This document shows, piece after piece, positions 13,346-24,500 of a stretch of DNA of 64,000 bases. This DNA is from Phoenix dactylifera. Its lineage: Eukaryota; Streptophyta; Magnoliopsida; Arecales; Arecaceae. The stretch covers positions 62,001-126,000 of the forward strand of contig NW_024067841.1 of NCBI RefSeq assembly GCF_009389715.1. Direction: 5' to 3'. Each line of letters starts with the position of its first letter. Position 1 is the first letter of the stretch. The position numbers and the translations under genes are program-made. The notes beneath the pieces are model-generated. The model was not told the origin of the DNA. It saw nothing but the letters and a program-made list of their open reading frames with translations, and made no database searches.

Positions 13346-14624
13346 TACATTTTTCTAGCTTTGTCTAATATAAGAAATTATATACATATCATTCATTAAA
13401 TTCCATAAAATCTTGGGTGCTAAGATCCTAGAAAAGAGAGAAATTTGTAGCAGGAGAAAGGGACTCAGAAGGAGAAGGAAGACCATATGAATGGGATAGA
13501 CAGTCTTTCTAAAGAAGAAGATAAATGGAGAGACTGAACAAGGAAGAAGAATGGTGCAGACAATCTTTCTCCATGAACGAACTCTCTAGGCGTGTAATTT
13601 TTTTTTATTTTTTTAAAAAATTATAAGGTTGATGGACTTCGTTAGTAGTAGGAGTCCTATTTCTATTTGATTTTTGAATTTTCACTTTAACATGAATGCT
13701 AGAGAAAATATAGCAAAATAAGAATTCTGTCCGATACGATATTCTATAATCCTGCCACATGATTTTTGTTCTACATCTCCCACCTGGTTCCATATTTTGG
13801 GAATATAAATTGGTCAATTTTGACAGTTTTCCAATAAGCAGTTCATTGCACGGGGAAAAAAAATATCTGTAAGCATGCTTTATTCACATGCAAACAAGAG
13901 ATGGATAAATAAATATGTAATGAGCTACTTCTTTTAGCCCTTGACACGAACTACTACGTTTTTTTGGTTATAAGTTCTATAGATGATAACCATTTTTTTT
14001 TTTTGGCCGCGCAGGGTAGGGGGACAAAACTATTATAAAAAAATAGCTTGCTGGAATCGAGGCAATAGAAGCATGCCCTTGACAACAACGCTGTGGACAA
14101 CATATAGCTTGACGAAGTAGAAATTGTTCCTATCACGGAAAACAGAAGCATAAAATTGGCAATAATTCTGTCGACAATATATACGAAATCATCCATTTGT
14201 TATGACGACAGAGACTCTGAAGTAATTATTAGGTGCACGAAGTACTCTGATGGTTGATCCGAGAGGACACGACAAGAAGGAACCTTCCCATTACTATTAC
14301 CCGAGATACTGCCATAAAGCCACAAACACTTGCAGTTGTCCAAGTGCCACTGTTTTAAATCCATTCGTCAATTTTGATCCTCTACGATTCCAGATCCACA
14401 GAGTGAAACTGCCACATGATGTCTCAGCTTACTAGAAATCTGCCCACCATTTGAGAAATTATTGCCTACACCAAGTGCACCAGCATAGCCATGCATGCAG
14501 CTAATCACGATACTAATTTCTAAGATGGTGCATCGAGAATCAAGCATCAAGGAGGCATCATTGGCTGCATGCACAACCATATGGTGAACGCAATGTAGGC
14601 AATAAGAATATGAATGATGAACCA

Positions 14625-14804
14625 GTTATAATACCTTATAAGCTAGAAAAATTGTTAGATGGACCAGGTCCAGTGCACCACTCCAATAGTCACCTGCCAG
14701 ATTACCTCTCCATGTATTTAAACTATTCAATATCAAAAAAGGGTTGAGAATTCATCCTGTTATCCGCCGCATGTGCCCCAAGTATTTAAACCATTCAAGA
14801 TCAA

Positions 14805-14836
<32 letters not shown>

Positions 14837-14945
14837 GGTGAGAATTTATCCTGTTATCCACCTTATACGTGCCCCACGATTTGAACCGGTCCACTAAACC
14901 TGGTCCATCTAATAATTTTTCGATAGGCTATACCCGGTATAATTG
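14625..14945. mobile_element. MITE-like inverted-repeat element with internal duplication
   Basis: The left arm at 14643-14676 (CTAGAAAAATTGTTAGATGG, then ACCAGGT) is the inverse of the right arm at 14895-14926 with few mismatches and a 2-base indel. Weaker pairing extends outward to the coordinates given. Inside, a ~65-bp segment (ATTTAAAC to GTGCCCCA) is present twice, at about 14717-14782 and 14784-14877. A clear target-site duplication was not found, so the superfamily is undetermined. Confidence 0.6.
14811..14838. repeat. 28-base poly-G run
   Basis: An uninterrupted run of 28 G in the second internal copy of the 14.6-14.9 kb element. The first copy has only GGG at the same place, so the run has expanded within the duplication. 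Confidence 0.9.
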
Positions 14946-15776
14946 TAGGATAGGGTTATTTCAAGGCGCGGAGGCGTGTAAATGAAGGCAGCAGTCATGA
15001 TCAATGGGTTTTAGGTCTGGGTCATGATATCCTTCTGAGTGTAGAACAATTTGCCATCCTAACTGACCACCTATCCACAAAAGAATAGAACAGTCAAGCC
15101 TCCAACCATAATAGAAATCTAGCATTATCAATTACCATAAATTGCTTCTAATGCAACCATCCAAAACACCATCATACTATCTGCAGACAAGAGGTCCACT
15201 AAACCAAAGTTACCTCAGGGCAGCATCAGCATGGCTGGAGAATGGACACAAATCAAAAAGTTCTACAGAGCTCACTAGTCAGTACAACGATGCATCATGC
15301 ATGCATGATGGTCAAGCAAACATCGACAAGGAACAAACAGCCAACTTCTCAACAAAAATATTGGCATACCCCATGTAACATTTAGGTGCTTGAATCTTAC
15401 ATGACCTACACTTTCAAAACTGTCCAAACCGAAAGTGGAATTCATTCGGTCCTTCATGTAGTCTGGATGATTATCTATTCCAAGGATGGTGATGAAAAGC
15501 TCTCTTCTAAGTTATCCTTTTTTAAGTCATATTTTATCATTGCGCCTATAGTTTCCCTTTCTTAATTAACATGCATGTGTCCTTTCCCTCTACCTCAATG
15601 GTGCCATGTCCTGCTTTCTCGACCACTCCAATCTTCATTTCTTCAATCAACCAAACCACCTCCCCCTTCCATCACTAATATGATAGAGAACTTTGACAAT
15701 GTTTAGTTTAAATTCTTCATTAAATTTTACAAAACTTGATTGCATGAAACACGTCAATTTTTACCATCCAACTCCA

Positions 15777-17864
15777 TCAAACTGCCTTTGGACAAGCATC
15801 TAGCATGTGCTCCTTGATACTGTGCCACACTTCATAAATCCTTTCAGTTTGTGGGTGTCTTGTATCCCCCACTACAAACCTAAAGCTCTCCATGCCTCCA
15901 ACCTCGACATAACTCCATCCAGCCTCCTTTCTCAATCCCTCTCTCTTCATCTCAGCTCTCAACCTCACCACATCTCCCCATCTTCCAGCCACTGCATATA
16001 CATTTGACAATGCCACCCTCCAGACGTTTCCATCTGGTTCCAAAACAGAAAGCTCCTCCGCAGCTCTTTCCGCAATCTCAACATTCTCATAAAGCACACA
16101 AGCACCCAAAAGGGATCCCCACACTGATGGTCCAGGCTTAATGGGCATAGTTTTAATGAATTCCACTGCTTCATCGAGCTTCCCAGACCTCCCCAAAAGG
16201 TCCACTACCGCAGCATAATGCTCCATGCTTGGCTCAATTCCAAAGTCCCTATGCATGCTCTTGAAGCACTCAAAGCCTTCCACTGTCGATCCCGAATGAC
16301 CACATGCCGAAATAATACTAGCAAATGTTAGACCATTTGGTTTATGCCTTCCCCTGCTCTTAAGCTCAGCGAAAACATTGAGGGCAGAATTACCATCTCC
16401 ATGGATCCCATAAGCTGCAATCATTGAATTCCAGGAGCCAAGATCCCTTATATCCATATCTTTGAAGATCTGCTCTGCTAAGTCTATCCTGCCTGATTTT
16501 GCATACATGTCTATGAGAGCATTACAGATAAATACATCGTGATCGAAGCCTGATCTAATCACGTATCCATGTAGTATCTGGCCTTGTTGGAGCGATGCTA
16601 TATCAGAGCATGCTTGTATTGAACTCAACATTGTTACATGATCAGGCGCTAGCGCGCCTCCACTTGTGCCGTGGATTCCACTGAGATGTTGCAAAGCTTC
16701 TGCAATGCTTCCATTCTTCACAAAACATGAGATCACTGTATTCCAAGATATTATATCTCTGTTCTCCATTCTTCTGAAGATCGAATGGGCCGACGCGGCC
16801 TGCTCATGCTTTGCATACATACCCATGAGGGAGTTCGCAATAATAGTGCATGGGAAGTAATTCATCTTAATCAAATATGCATGGATCTCCCTCCCACGCT
16901 CCAAGGATTCTGAATGTGAGCAACCATGGACAAGGGAAGCAACAACATCAGGATCAGAACAGACATCTCCATTTGGGAAATAGAATCGAAAGAAAATCTT
17001 TATCCCTTCGGCCACCAACGCATTCTTCGCATACATCTCCACAAGAGAATTTACCACCAAACCATTGCTATCCAGCTCCAATTTCATAACCAAAGCATGA
17101 ACCCAACCAAACAAACTCGAATCACTCATCAACGAGCAAGCCTGAATGACGCTCAACATCGTCACCTCATTCGGTCGAATGCCATCTTCCAACATCGTTA
17201 TAAACAAAACCAAGGCCTTTTCAAACATCCCATGGAGGACACAACCCGAGGTCACCGCAGTCCAAGAAACCACATCCCTGCAGATCAACCCATTAACAAG
17301 TTTCTCAGCGCTCGCTATATACCCTAACTTCGAGTAAGTATCAATCAAGGAGTTGAGTACAAAGTTATCCCCATGAAACCCATTAGAGATCAGGAAACCA
17401 TGCATCATCCTCCCCAATTTCTCATCCTTTAGCAGCGCACAAGCCCGAAGGACAGCCGCAACGGTGAACTCATTAGGAAGAGGGGCCGCTCCTTCTGACA
17501 GCATATTCAAGAAGACACGGACAGCGGCATGAGCTGCTCCATTGTGGCAGTGACCGGATATCAAGGAGGTCCAAGAGACTACATCTCTTTGGGGCATTCG
17601 GTCGAAAAGCTCTGTGGCGCAGTCCAGACGGCCACACTTGGAGTAGGCATCGAGAAGGGAATTGGCGACGAAGAGGTTGGAATGGAGGCCAGACTTGAAG
17701 AGGCCAGCATGAAGGCAGGTGGTAAGCCTCAGATCTCTTTGGGCAGCGGAGGAGTTGAGGAGATGGACGGCAGCAGCTGAGTCGAGGAAGAGGTTGTTTG
17801 GGTGAGACGGAGGACGGGAATGGGAAGGAGGAGAAGGCGGGAGCTGCAAAGAGATGGGTGACAT
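15777..17864 (-). CDS. Pentatricopeptide repeat protein, PLS class with E/E+ C-terminus, no DYW
   Basis: A single uninterrupted reading frame of 695 residues, intronless as most PPR genes are. The ATG at 17864 begins a Ser/Pro-rich, acid-poor N-terminus (about residues 1-25) compatible with organelle targeting. From about residue 63 onward there are successive P, L and S repeats with the typical FVANSLLDAYSKCGRL, RDVVSWT and HGFLISNGF patterns. The E motif starts at about residue 578 (GPSVWGSLLGAC). An E+ segment (GWSYVEVGG to VWHSIKEHM) follows, and the protein ends at about residue 695 without a DYW deaminase domain. Proteins of this class usually bind one or a few sites in mitochondrial or plastid transcripts for C-to-U editing and borrow a deaminase in trans. 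The exact orthologue and RNA target are not known to me. Confidence 0.93.
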   Translation of the reverse strand: MSPISLQLPPSPPSHSRPPSHPNNLFLDSAAAVHLLNSSAAQRDLRLTTCLHAGLFKSGLHSNLFVANSLLDAYSKCGRLDCATELFDRMPQRDVVSWTSLISGHCHNGAAHAAVRVFLNMLSEGAAPLPNEFTVAAVLRACALLKDEKLGRMMHGFLISNGFHGDNFVLNSLIDTYSKLGYIASAEKLVNGLICRDVVSWTAVTSGCVLHGMFEKALVLFITMLEDGIRPNEVTMLSVIQACSLMSDSSLFGWVHALVMKLELDSNGLVVNSLVEMYAKNALVAEGIKIFFRFYFPNGDVCSDPDVVASLVHGCSHSESLERGREIHAYLIKMNYFPCTIIANSLMGMYAKHEQAASAHSIFRRMENRDIISWNTVISCFVKNGSIAEALQHLSGIHGTSGGALAPDHVTMLSSIQACSDIASLQQGQILHGYVIRSGFDHDVFICNALIDMYAKSGRIDLAEQIFKDMDIRDLGSWNSMIAAYGIHGDGNSALNVFAELKSRGRHKPNGLTFASIISACGHSGSTVEGFECFKSMHRDFGIEPSMEHYAAVVDLLGRSGKLDEAVEFIKTMPIKPGPSVWGSLLGACVLYENVEIAERAAEELSVLEPDGNVWRVALSNVYAVAGRWGDVVRLRAEMKREGLRKEAGWSYVEVGGMESFRFVVGDTRHPQTERIYEVWHSIKEHMLDACPKAV

Positions 17865-18101
17865 TGGATTTGTTTTAGGGGGAAGCGAAATGGATGTTAT
17901 TGGTATTTTAGAACTTCTACCGTATCAGGGGGGAAGTTGATCGTAAAATTTCATGGAGTTGGATGCAGGCGGGAAGAAGGTGACCTCCGAGCATCGTTAA
18001 AATTACGGTCGTTATGACGGCCTCGCAGCCTCCGTACTCCGTTATATTACAGAATAAAAACCCTGACTTATGCGCATCGTCCCGTTATTACTTTCCCAGC
18101 T

Positions 18102-18152
18102 GCAAATGGGTCGGGTTGACCCATATTCCAACCCGACCCGACCCATTTTGAA
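18102..18152. repeat. Inverted repeat (GGGTCGGGTT hairpin)
   Basis: The left arm AAATGGGTCGGGTT and the right arm AACCCGACCCGACCCATTT can pair around a short loop. It lies about 240 bp upstream of the PPR start codon. Function unknown; it may be a transposon end. Confidence 0.6.
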
Positions 18153-18887
18153 GGACCTGTATCCATCCTTTGGGTATCTATTGTATCCATTCTTTTCTAG
18201 CAAAATGAGTAAGTGAATTCTTTAATGCAAAATTTATATACTATATCAGGCACCTAAAATGCCAATGAAAAATTAGGATGGATACGGTTGGTTAATCTCC
18301 AAATATTTCCTAATATTTATATAAGTTTACCCCCTCTTTAGATAAGTGGATTTATGTTCTTTTTTTAATCTTAAAAAGATAAGAATAAAGTGAAAATATT
18401 ATGTGCTTATTTATTTAAGAGAGGAGTTAATTTAGAGAGTGGATGAGCAAGCCTACTGAAATTTTTCGAAAAGCTCATTTAATGACCGTATCTTTTCTGA
18501 AAAATGAAGTAGAATCCAGCCAAACAACCCCACCAACTAGGCAACTTTAGTGAATCCAAAATAAAATATAGGTTACAAAAAGAATTCATGTGATTAGGAT
18601 ACAATTGATGTATTAACAACTTTTCATCAATTGGGTGCACAAGTTGAAGTTGACATCATGTCGATGAAGAAAACTTGAGCCATGCTGGTTGCTCTTTAAA
18701 TATCTTCTCTCTTTTTTTTTCTTCTAGATTTTACTAGTATTGTATTTTTCTTCTCCTTCCATGATATACATTATGATTATAAAATATTTTTTTAAATCCA
18801 CATAACATATGATTTTAATGATTTTTTCAAATTTAATTGATATCAATTCATAAAATAACATTCAAATAATTGAATGATCACAAGTAG

Positions 18888-19345
18888 GGCTGAAACCAGA
18901 TTGAATACAGATTTGATACCAGTATATCTCTATCCATATTTATTTTGTTTGACGAATACTGATACGAATATAAATATTAGTCAGATGAAAAATTCATATT
19001 TATATTTATTTTAAACGGATATAGATAATTAAACTTTATGATCATAAAATTAAAAATATTATTATGATAAATAGTAAATCAAATTAATAGTATGTTAGTG
19101 TAGTTATATATTTTTCTTAAAAGTTTATGGATGTTCTATAAAATTATATAGAGTTATAAATAAAATTAGATATTCAAATACGGATCGGATAATTGTTTAT
19201 CCATATCCACATTCATTTTTTTTCTGACAGATAGAATATGAATATTAGCCGGATACTCAAATTTCTATCCATATTCGAATTGTTTCGGATACAAAAATGG
19301 ATCCAAATGAATATTATCTAGTTCACCTTCATCTGTAATCACAAG
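18888..19345. mobile_element. Possible decayed interspersed repeat
   Basis: The segment opens with GTAGGGCTGAAACCAGATTG and contains repeated ATCCATATT, GGATA and CGAATA words in both orientations, as in common plant non-autonomous elements. Ends and target duplications are not convincing. Confidence 0.35.
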
Positions 19346-19961
19346 CTAATAAGATTGTCATATATTTTATTTTTCTTTCTTATTTCAAGGTTTACTAGCC
19401 ATTGCATCAATAGCTAATTATTATTTTATTATCAAAAAGTATTTCCTAAAATTGAATCACGTAAATAAAAGCCTATATCTATTATGATAATACATATGCT
19501 TTTTAAAATTATTTGTATGTCTTAAAGCCCAAAATTTGAAGGATTTTTTTTCATCTCAAACAATTCTAGTTTTTTGATAAGATCTTGTTGAATAAGTGGG
19601 CAGCAATTTTATGATAAATATCAAGCTCCAAAGGTTTTATTCGAACCATTTCAATAGTACGGGTGCTGCCGTGCCACGAGGCACGACCATGGAAGTAATG
19701 AAAAAGAAGAAGTTCTGTAGTTGGACAATATTAGAAGGAAGAGATAATGCAAGGGAGCGTGATTGTAGACGGGCAGTTCCATAACTTCAAATAGTAAGAG
19801 ATCATTTAACCAAGGACAGATTTCTAGCATTATAGCCCGTGACTTCCAAATCATATGATGAGATAATGCCAAAATGAATTCTTTCCAATCTGAAGTTTCT
19901 TTTTCGCCTTCTATATCTTGCAACATCACATCAAAATTGGATGAAGAAAAGTATATAACTA

Positions 19962-19986
19962 AGAGAGAGAGAGAGAGAGAGAGAGA
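19962..19986. repeat. (GA)n microsatellite
   Basis: A run of about 12 GA dinucleotides in intergenic DNA. Confidence 0.9.
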
Positions 19987-20147
19987 TCATAATAGGATGA
20001 TGAGGAACTACCATCGATGATTCAAACTACTAGATATAATTTACTATTTTTGTACTATTTACACACTAAAAATTATATAATTTAAAAATTCGTTAAGTAA
20101 TAAAAAATAAAACAGTTTAAATAATATAAAATAATATAAATAATATA

Positions 20148-20150
<3 letters not shown>

Positions 20151-20219
<69 letters not shown>
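20151..20219. repeat. (AT)n microsatellite
   Basis: An almost perfect AT dinucleotide run of about 68 bases, preceded by AATATAAAT-type repeats. Confidence 0.95.
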
Positions 20220-20222
<3 letters not shown>

Positions 20223-21568
20223 TAAGAATCTCTAAATCATATTATTCAATGTGTAATCAGTTCAAAAATGGATCATGTCCGACAGCTTGGATCACCGATG
20301 TTAGATTCTCGCAGTCTCTTTTTATATATATCACAAATAAGCATCATTGCTGGCTGCTCTTCCATAGGCAATGATCACCAATATTAGAACCTGATATAAA
20401 TAAGCACACCAGTGGCGTTTCAATAACAAGACAGTAGAAGAAACTACAAATAACCCAGAAAAAAAATGATAAGCATGGCACAACTTGTAGTGAAGAAATA
20501 AGCATACGATCACGACTAGAACTCTCCTTATTTCATGGCAGGCAAAGTTCGCCAGGTCTCTTCATGGTAAACCTTGAGTTCAAGGGATCAAAACCATCCA
20601 ATATTCCACAATCTGGTAAATGATACAAAGCTAGTGTGACTAGTGCACGGTAAATTCTTAAATTTCTTTTTGAGGAAAATAAATTCTTTAATTTCATCTA
20701 TGCCAATTGTCAAATTCTCATTGCAGCCCTTTACAAAGGTTAGTTTGTCCCAGTTCAGCAAGGATAGTTTAGAAATGAGAATCTCAAGTCATTTCAAAGC
20801 CATTTACTTACTGGAGACAACGCTTCTAAAATGATGTTTGTTTAACATAGTATGCAAGGCTTAAAAAGGGTTTGACTTTCTGGATATTCCTTCAAATGTG
20901 CTAGAGCAAAATGATCTGTCAGGGCAACTCAACTGCAATCGAGAATTAGCTGGTGGATGGAGTAAAGAAGCAACTTCAATGATCACAAAGGCCTCTAAAA
21001 TTGGTGATCATTATTAACATACATTTTGAATAGGTAGCAGACAATAGACAGTTAATGGTAAATCTAGTGCACTGTTCTACATAAAGAACATGTCAGCAAA
21101 ATCATCAACCCGGTAGCACTAGAACACCTAATGATTTCTTCAAGATAAAAAATCAAATATGCAAATCATTTAACAAGAATGTTAAAACAATTGAATGAGC
21201 AAGCCAGCACGATTTAAGTATATAGATGTGCTCACTTATATGCATGCAGCTGAGTTTACTTTTCTGATCAGAGTGTGCAGGTACATGTATTAGAAAATGA
21301 TTTGCAATTTCATATACAGAATCCTAGTTGGGAAGTATGGCATGCGTCAGAAGCAATATAGTGAAATTCAGGAGAAGATACTTATAAAACACATTCCTGA
21401 TAGAGGCTCTTATAGGTTGATTTCCTCTGAATCAACATCAGTGGAGAATGATTTATGCCCGACCTCCAGCACATGATTGCTGTTCTTTCCGTAAAATACT
21501 CAGGATTGTACACCCACCAAGATGACGTATTCTTGTTCGACAATGAGATCACAGGTACCTACCTCAGA

Positions 21569-24500
21569 CTAGTCTTCCTTCTTCCTGTCAGGTTCTTCAA
21601 GAGCAGCGAGTCTTTCAACTAGTGGTGGATGGGAGTAGTGGTAAGCTGAATACCATGGATCTGTGTTCATGGCAGATAAGTTCTCTTCCTGAAAGTAATA
21701 ACAAAAATGAAAACAAACACAATTATTTATGTCAATTACTGTGAATATATAATGCATATAGATGAGTGTATCAAGTTGCCGCAAGAACCAAAATACAATC
21801 CATATTATGAATCTGGTCAAAACATAGAACCTAAACCCAATCCAATTCCCTTCGGACTGTATCAGGAATAATATTAATTTTATCAATCCAATGGATTTTT
21901 CAGGTCAACTTGTATTCAAAACACAAGCCATAATTATATAATAGTAAGCAAAATGTATACATTATCAAAAACACATTCTACATAAGTTTTGATTGATAGC
22001 TATATATGTATAATTGACAACACAATTTATTGAGTAACTATAGTAGAAAAGAAAACTAATTTCTTATATTCAATGAGGGTTCTAATTTCTGAAATATATA
22101 TTATCCTGGGTTTGGAATAGTTTGGTCAGTTTGGGATTGGATTAGGAATTTAGTGATCCAAATTCAATCCAAATTTGGAAAGGGTCATGTTTTTGAATCC
22201 AAGCCTAATTCAATCCACTTCAGTTTGGGTTTGGACCGGAATAATTCCAGACCAGTTTCAGATTGAAAGTGAATCAGTACAGTCCACCTGCACTCCTCGT
22301 CCTTGTTCAACAGGAATGGATGCAAATCTGGATTAGAAGAGCAGGAAATAACTGAAAGATAGCAATTTGACTGTCATGGCCTACAGGAGGACTAGGTACT
22401 AGATCATTCGGAAGTAATTAATTTTTAACTGAAGCAAACAATATGAATAATAAAAAAAAACCTGTAATTTCACAAGGCCTGCTCGAAGTGCTGTGGCATA
22501 ACCCAGTTTCTTTGCAAAAGCATCAGCCTGGAAAGCATAGTAGTCACATGGGTTGGTGTAAATATGATAACCAAATAAGTTACTTGGGACTATAAGCCTG
22601 TCTGAGAACTAAATCCATCTGCTGAACAGATTTGAGAAATGATGCAAAGAAAGTTAGACCGCAAAATACCTGAAATTCAAAAGCCCTGCTGACAAGATTG
22701 AGACCAAAGCTGACAAGGTGCTGGAGGGGTATGACAGTATGCTGCAAATCAAAACCATCGGATTAGAATAGCGTTGAACAGGACTAGCGTAACATGTCCT
22801 TCAAACCAACAAGCTGTGAATTGGCTTAAAATCAACTTGCACAGCATTTTTGTTTGACAAACAAGTCAGGAGTCAACAAAAGACAGAGAAAGGCATGAAG
22901 CTATTTATAGATAATACTAAATTGACTAAATAGGATACAAAGAGCACCTTAGCACCCATTGCCAATTGAAAATAAAGCACACTAAATTACAGACTAGGAG
23001 AGTGCAGGATTGACTTGGGAAACTTTGGAAGGATAATTCTAAGATGAGTAATGAGATAAGACAATGAGTAGTCACAGCCAGAAGAAACACTTCAGTCAGC
23101 TAGCAAAAGGACAAAAAGAAACGAATTTGCCAAGTACATATAGGACCCAAAGGCCATTAGATCATGCAATCCAAGAGATTCAATACAAATAAACGTTGTT
23201 TTACAACCCTCCACCCTGCAACCTAAAAATTCGATTCATTTTGGCTCATCTTTCTCCCTCTTTCTCATCTCCCATTTTGACCCAATTGCAATTGTTGTCA
23301 CTGAACCACACAAATATCCTCCTTTACCCACCTCTTTATACACATTCCTTTCCCTGACTATTCTGAACCATCTGCAGTAAGCAACATAATCATGCCTAAT
23401 AGACTATTATCCAACACCAACACATGCAAGGGATCTATAGAAGGGGGTAGGCAACTATAACGGGCAAGGAAGCTAAAGACGACTGATGATAATTCTAGGA
23501 TACAAGAGTGGAAAAATAAGGAAAGGTTACCGGCATGTGAGCTTAGAATGGGATGGGTGGATGAACTAGTAAGGGATCTGATATTATGGACAGTAGTAGT
23601 GGTTGAAGAAAGATGGTTGTGGTACAGAAATAGAAAAAGTGGGATGGAATGGGGTACGGTGGTAGATTGAGTGAACGGACAAAGGCAAGGGTGGGCATGG
23701 CAGTGGTTGGGTCTGATAAAGGGAAGGGTGTTCGATATGTGGGAGCTGGTCTAGTGCAAGGCATATAAAAAAGGACAGAAAATTCAATATATTGGATTTT
23801 GTTCCTTAATAAAAGCCATAAAGATAAGTGGTAGAAAGTAGAACCTGGAATCTGATTAATTTGATAGAATCTCTCTCTCTCCCTCCCTTTCTCTCTCTCT
23901 GAACCAATGATCAGCAATATACCACCTTTCCAGCATGACTGAATGATAATCCAGCTTTCTTTTATGATAACCAAAGTTTTCAGCACCAACCTATACTGCT
24001 CGATGCCATGTATACCATACCGACCCGATAAAGTACTACTACATTATAAAGGCTTGATATCGTACAGAAACATGCTACAGATGTTATCGCACCTCTAGCA
24101 CAATAGATTATGTTGGTATTAGAGGTGTTCCGTACCGAACTGACCAATACTAGCAAGCTACCGGTACAAAGTCCCGTACCGAGAGTGAAATCATGATAAC
24201 AACAGGGCATTCCAATCAATATTACCACATCACAAGAAAAATTTTGAAATTCATAACTTTCAGCTGGCCCATCATAAAGAGTCATGTGACATCGAAAAAT
24301 TTCAATAATCCATGTTCAAGGAAAAAAATCTTTCACTCATTTAATCCAGTAAATGAGAATTTATAATCATTATATTATGTGTCCACAAAGAAACTATCAT
24401 CAATGATAAAGGCATGCACTGGTAGATATGAAAAGTCATAAAAATAACTTCTGATAGAAACTAACTAAAAGAAACATAAACTGATAAAAAATAAATTTTG

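Larger units (their letters stand above)
9957..15776. other. Intergenic region between the kinase and PPR genes
   Basis: About 5.8 kb of AT-rich DNA. It contains the kinase 3' UTR, a degenerate ~100/200-bp repeat block (12710-13345), an inverted-repeat element with a 28-base G run (14625-14945) and otherwise unrecognised sequence. Open frames at 10496-10981 and 15142-15378 show no recognisable domain and are probably chance. Confidence 0.55.
17865..21568. other. Intergenic region between PPR and STE24
   Basis: AT-rich DNA. It holds the PPR upstream region, a GC-rich hairpin at 18102-18152, a probable old interspersed repeat at 18888-19345 (rich in CGGATA/ATCCATATT motifs in both orientations), GA and AT microsatellites, and the STE24 3' flank (about 20300-21568). 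No convincing gene was seen. Confidence 0.5.
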
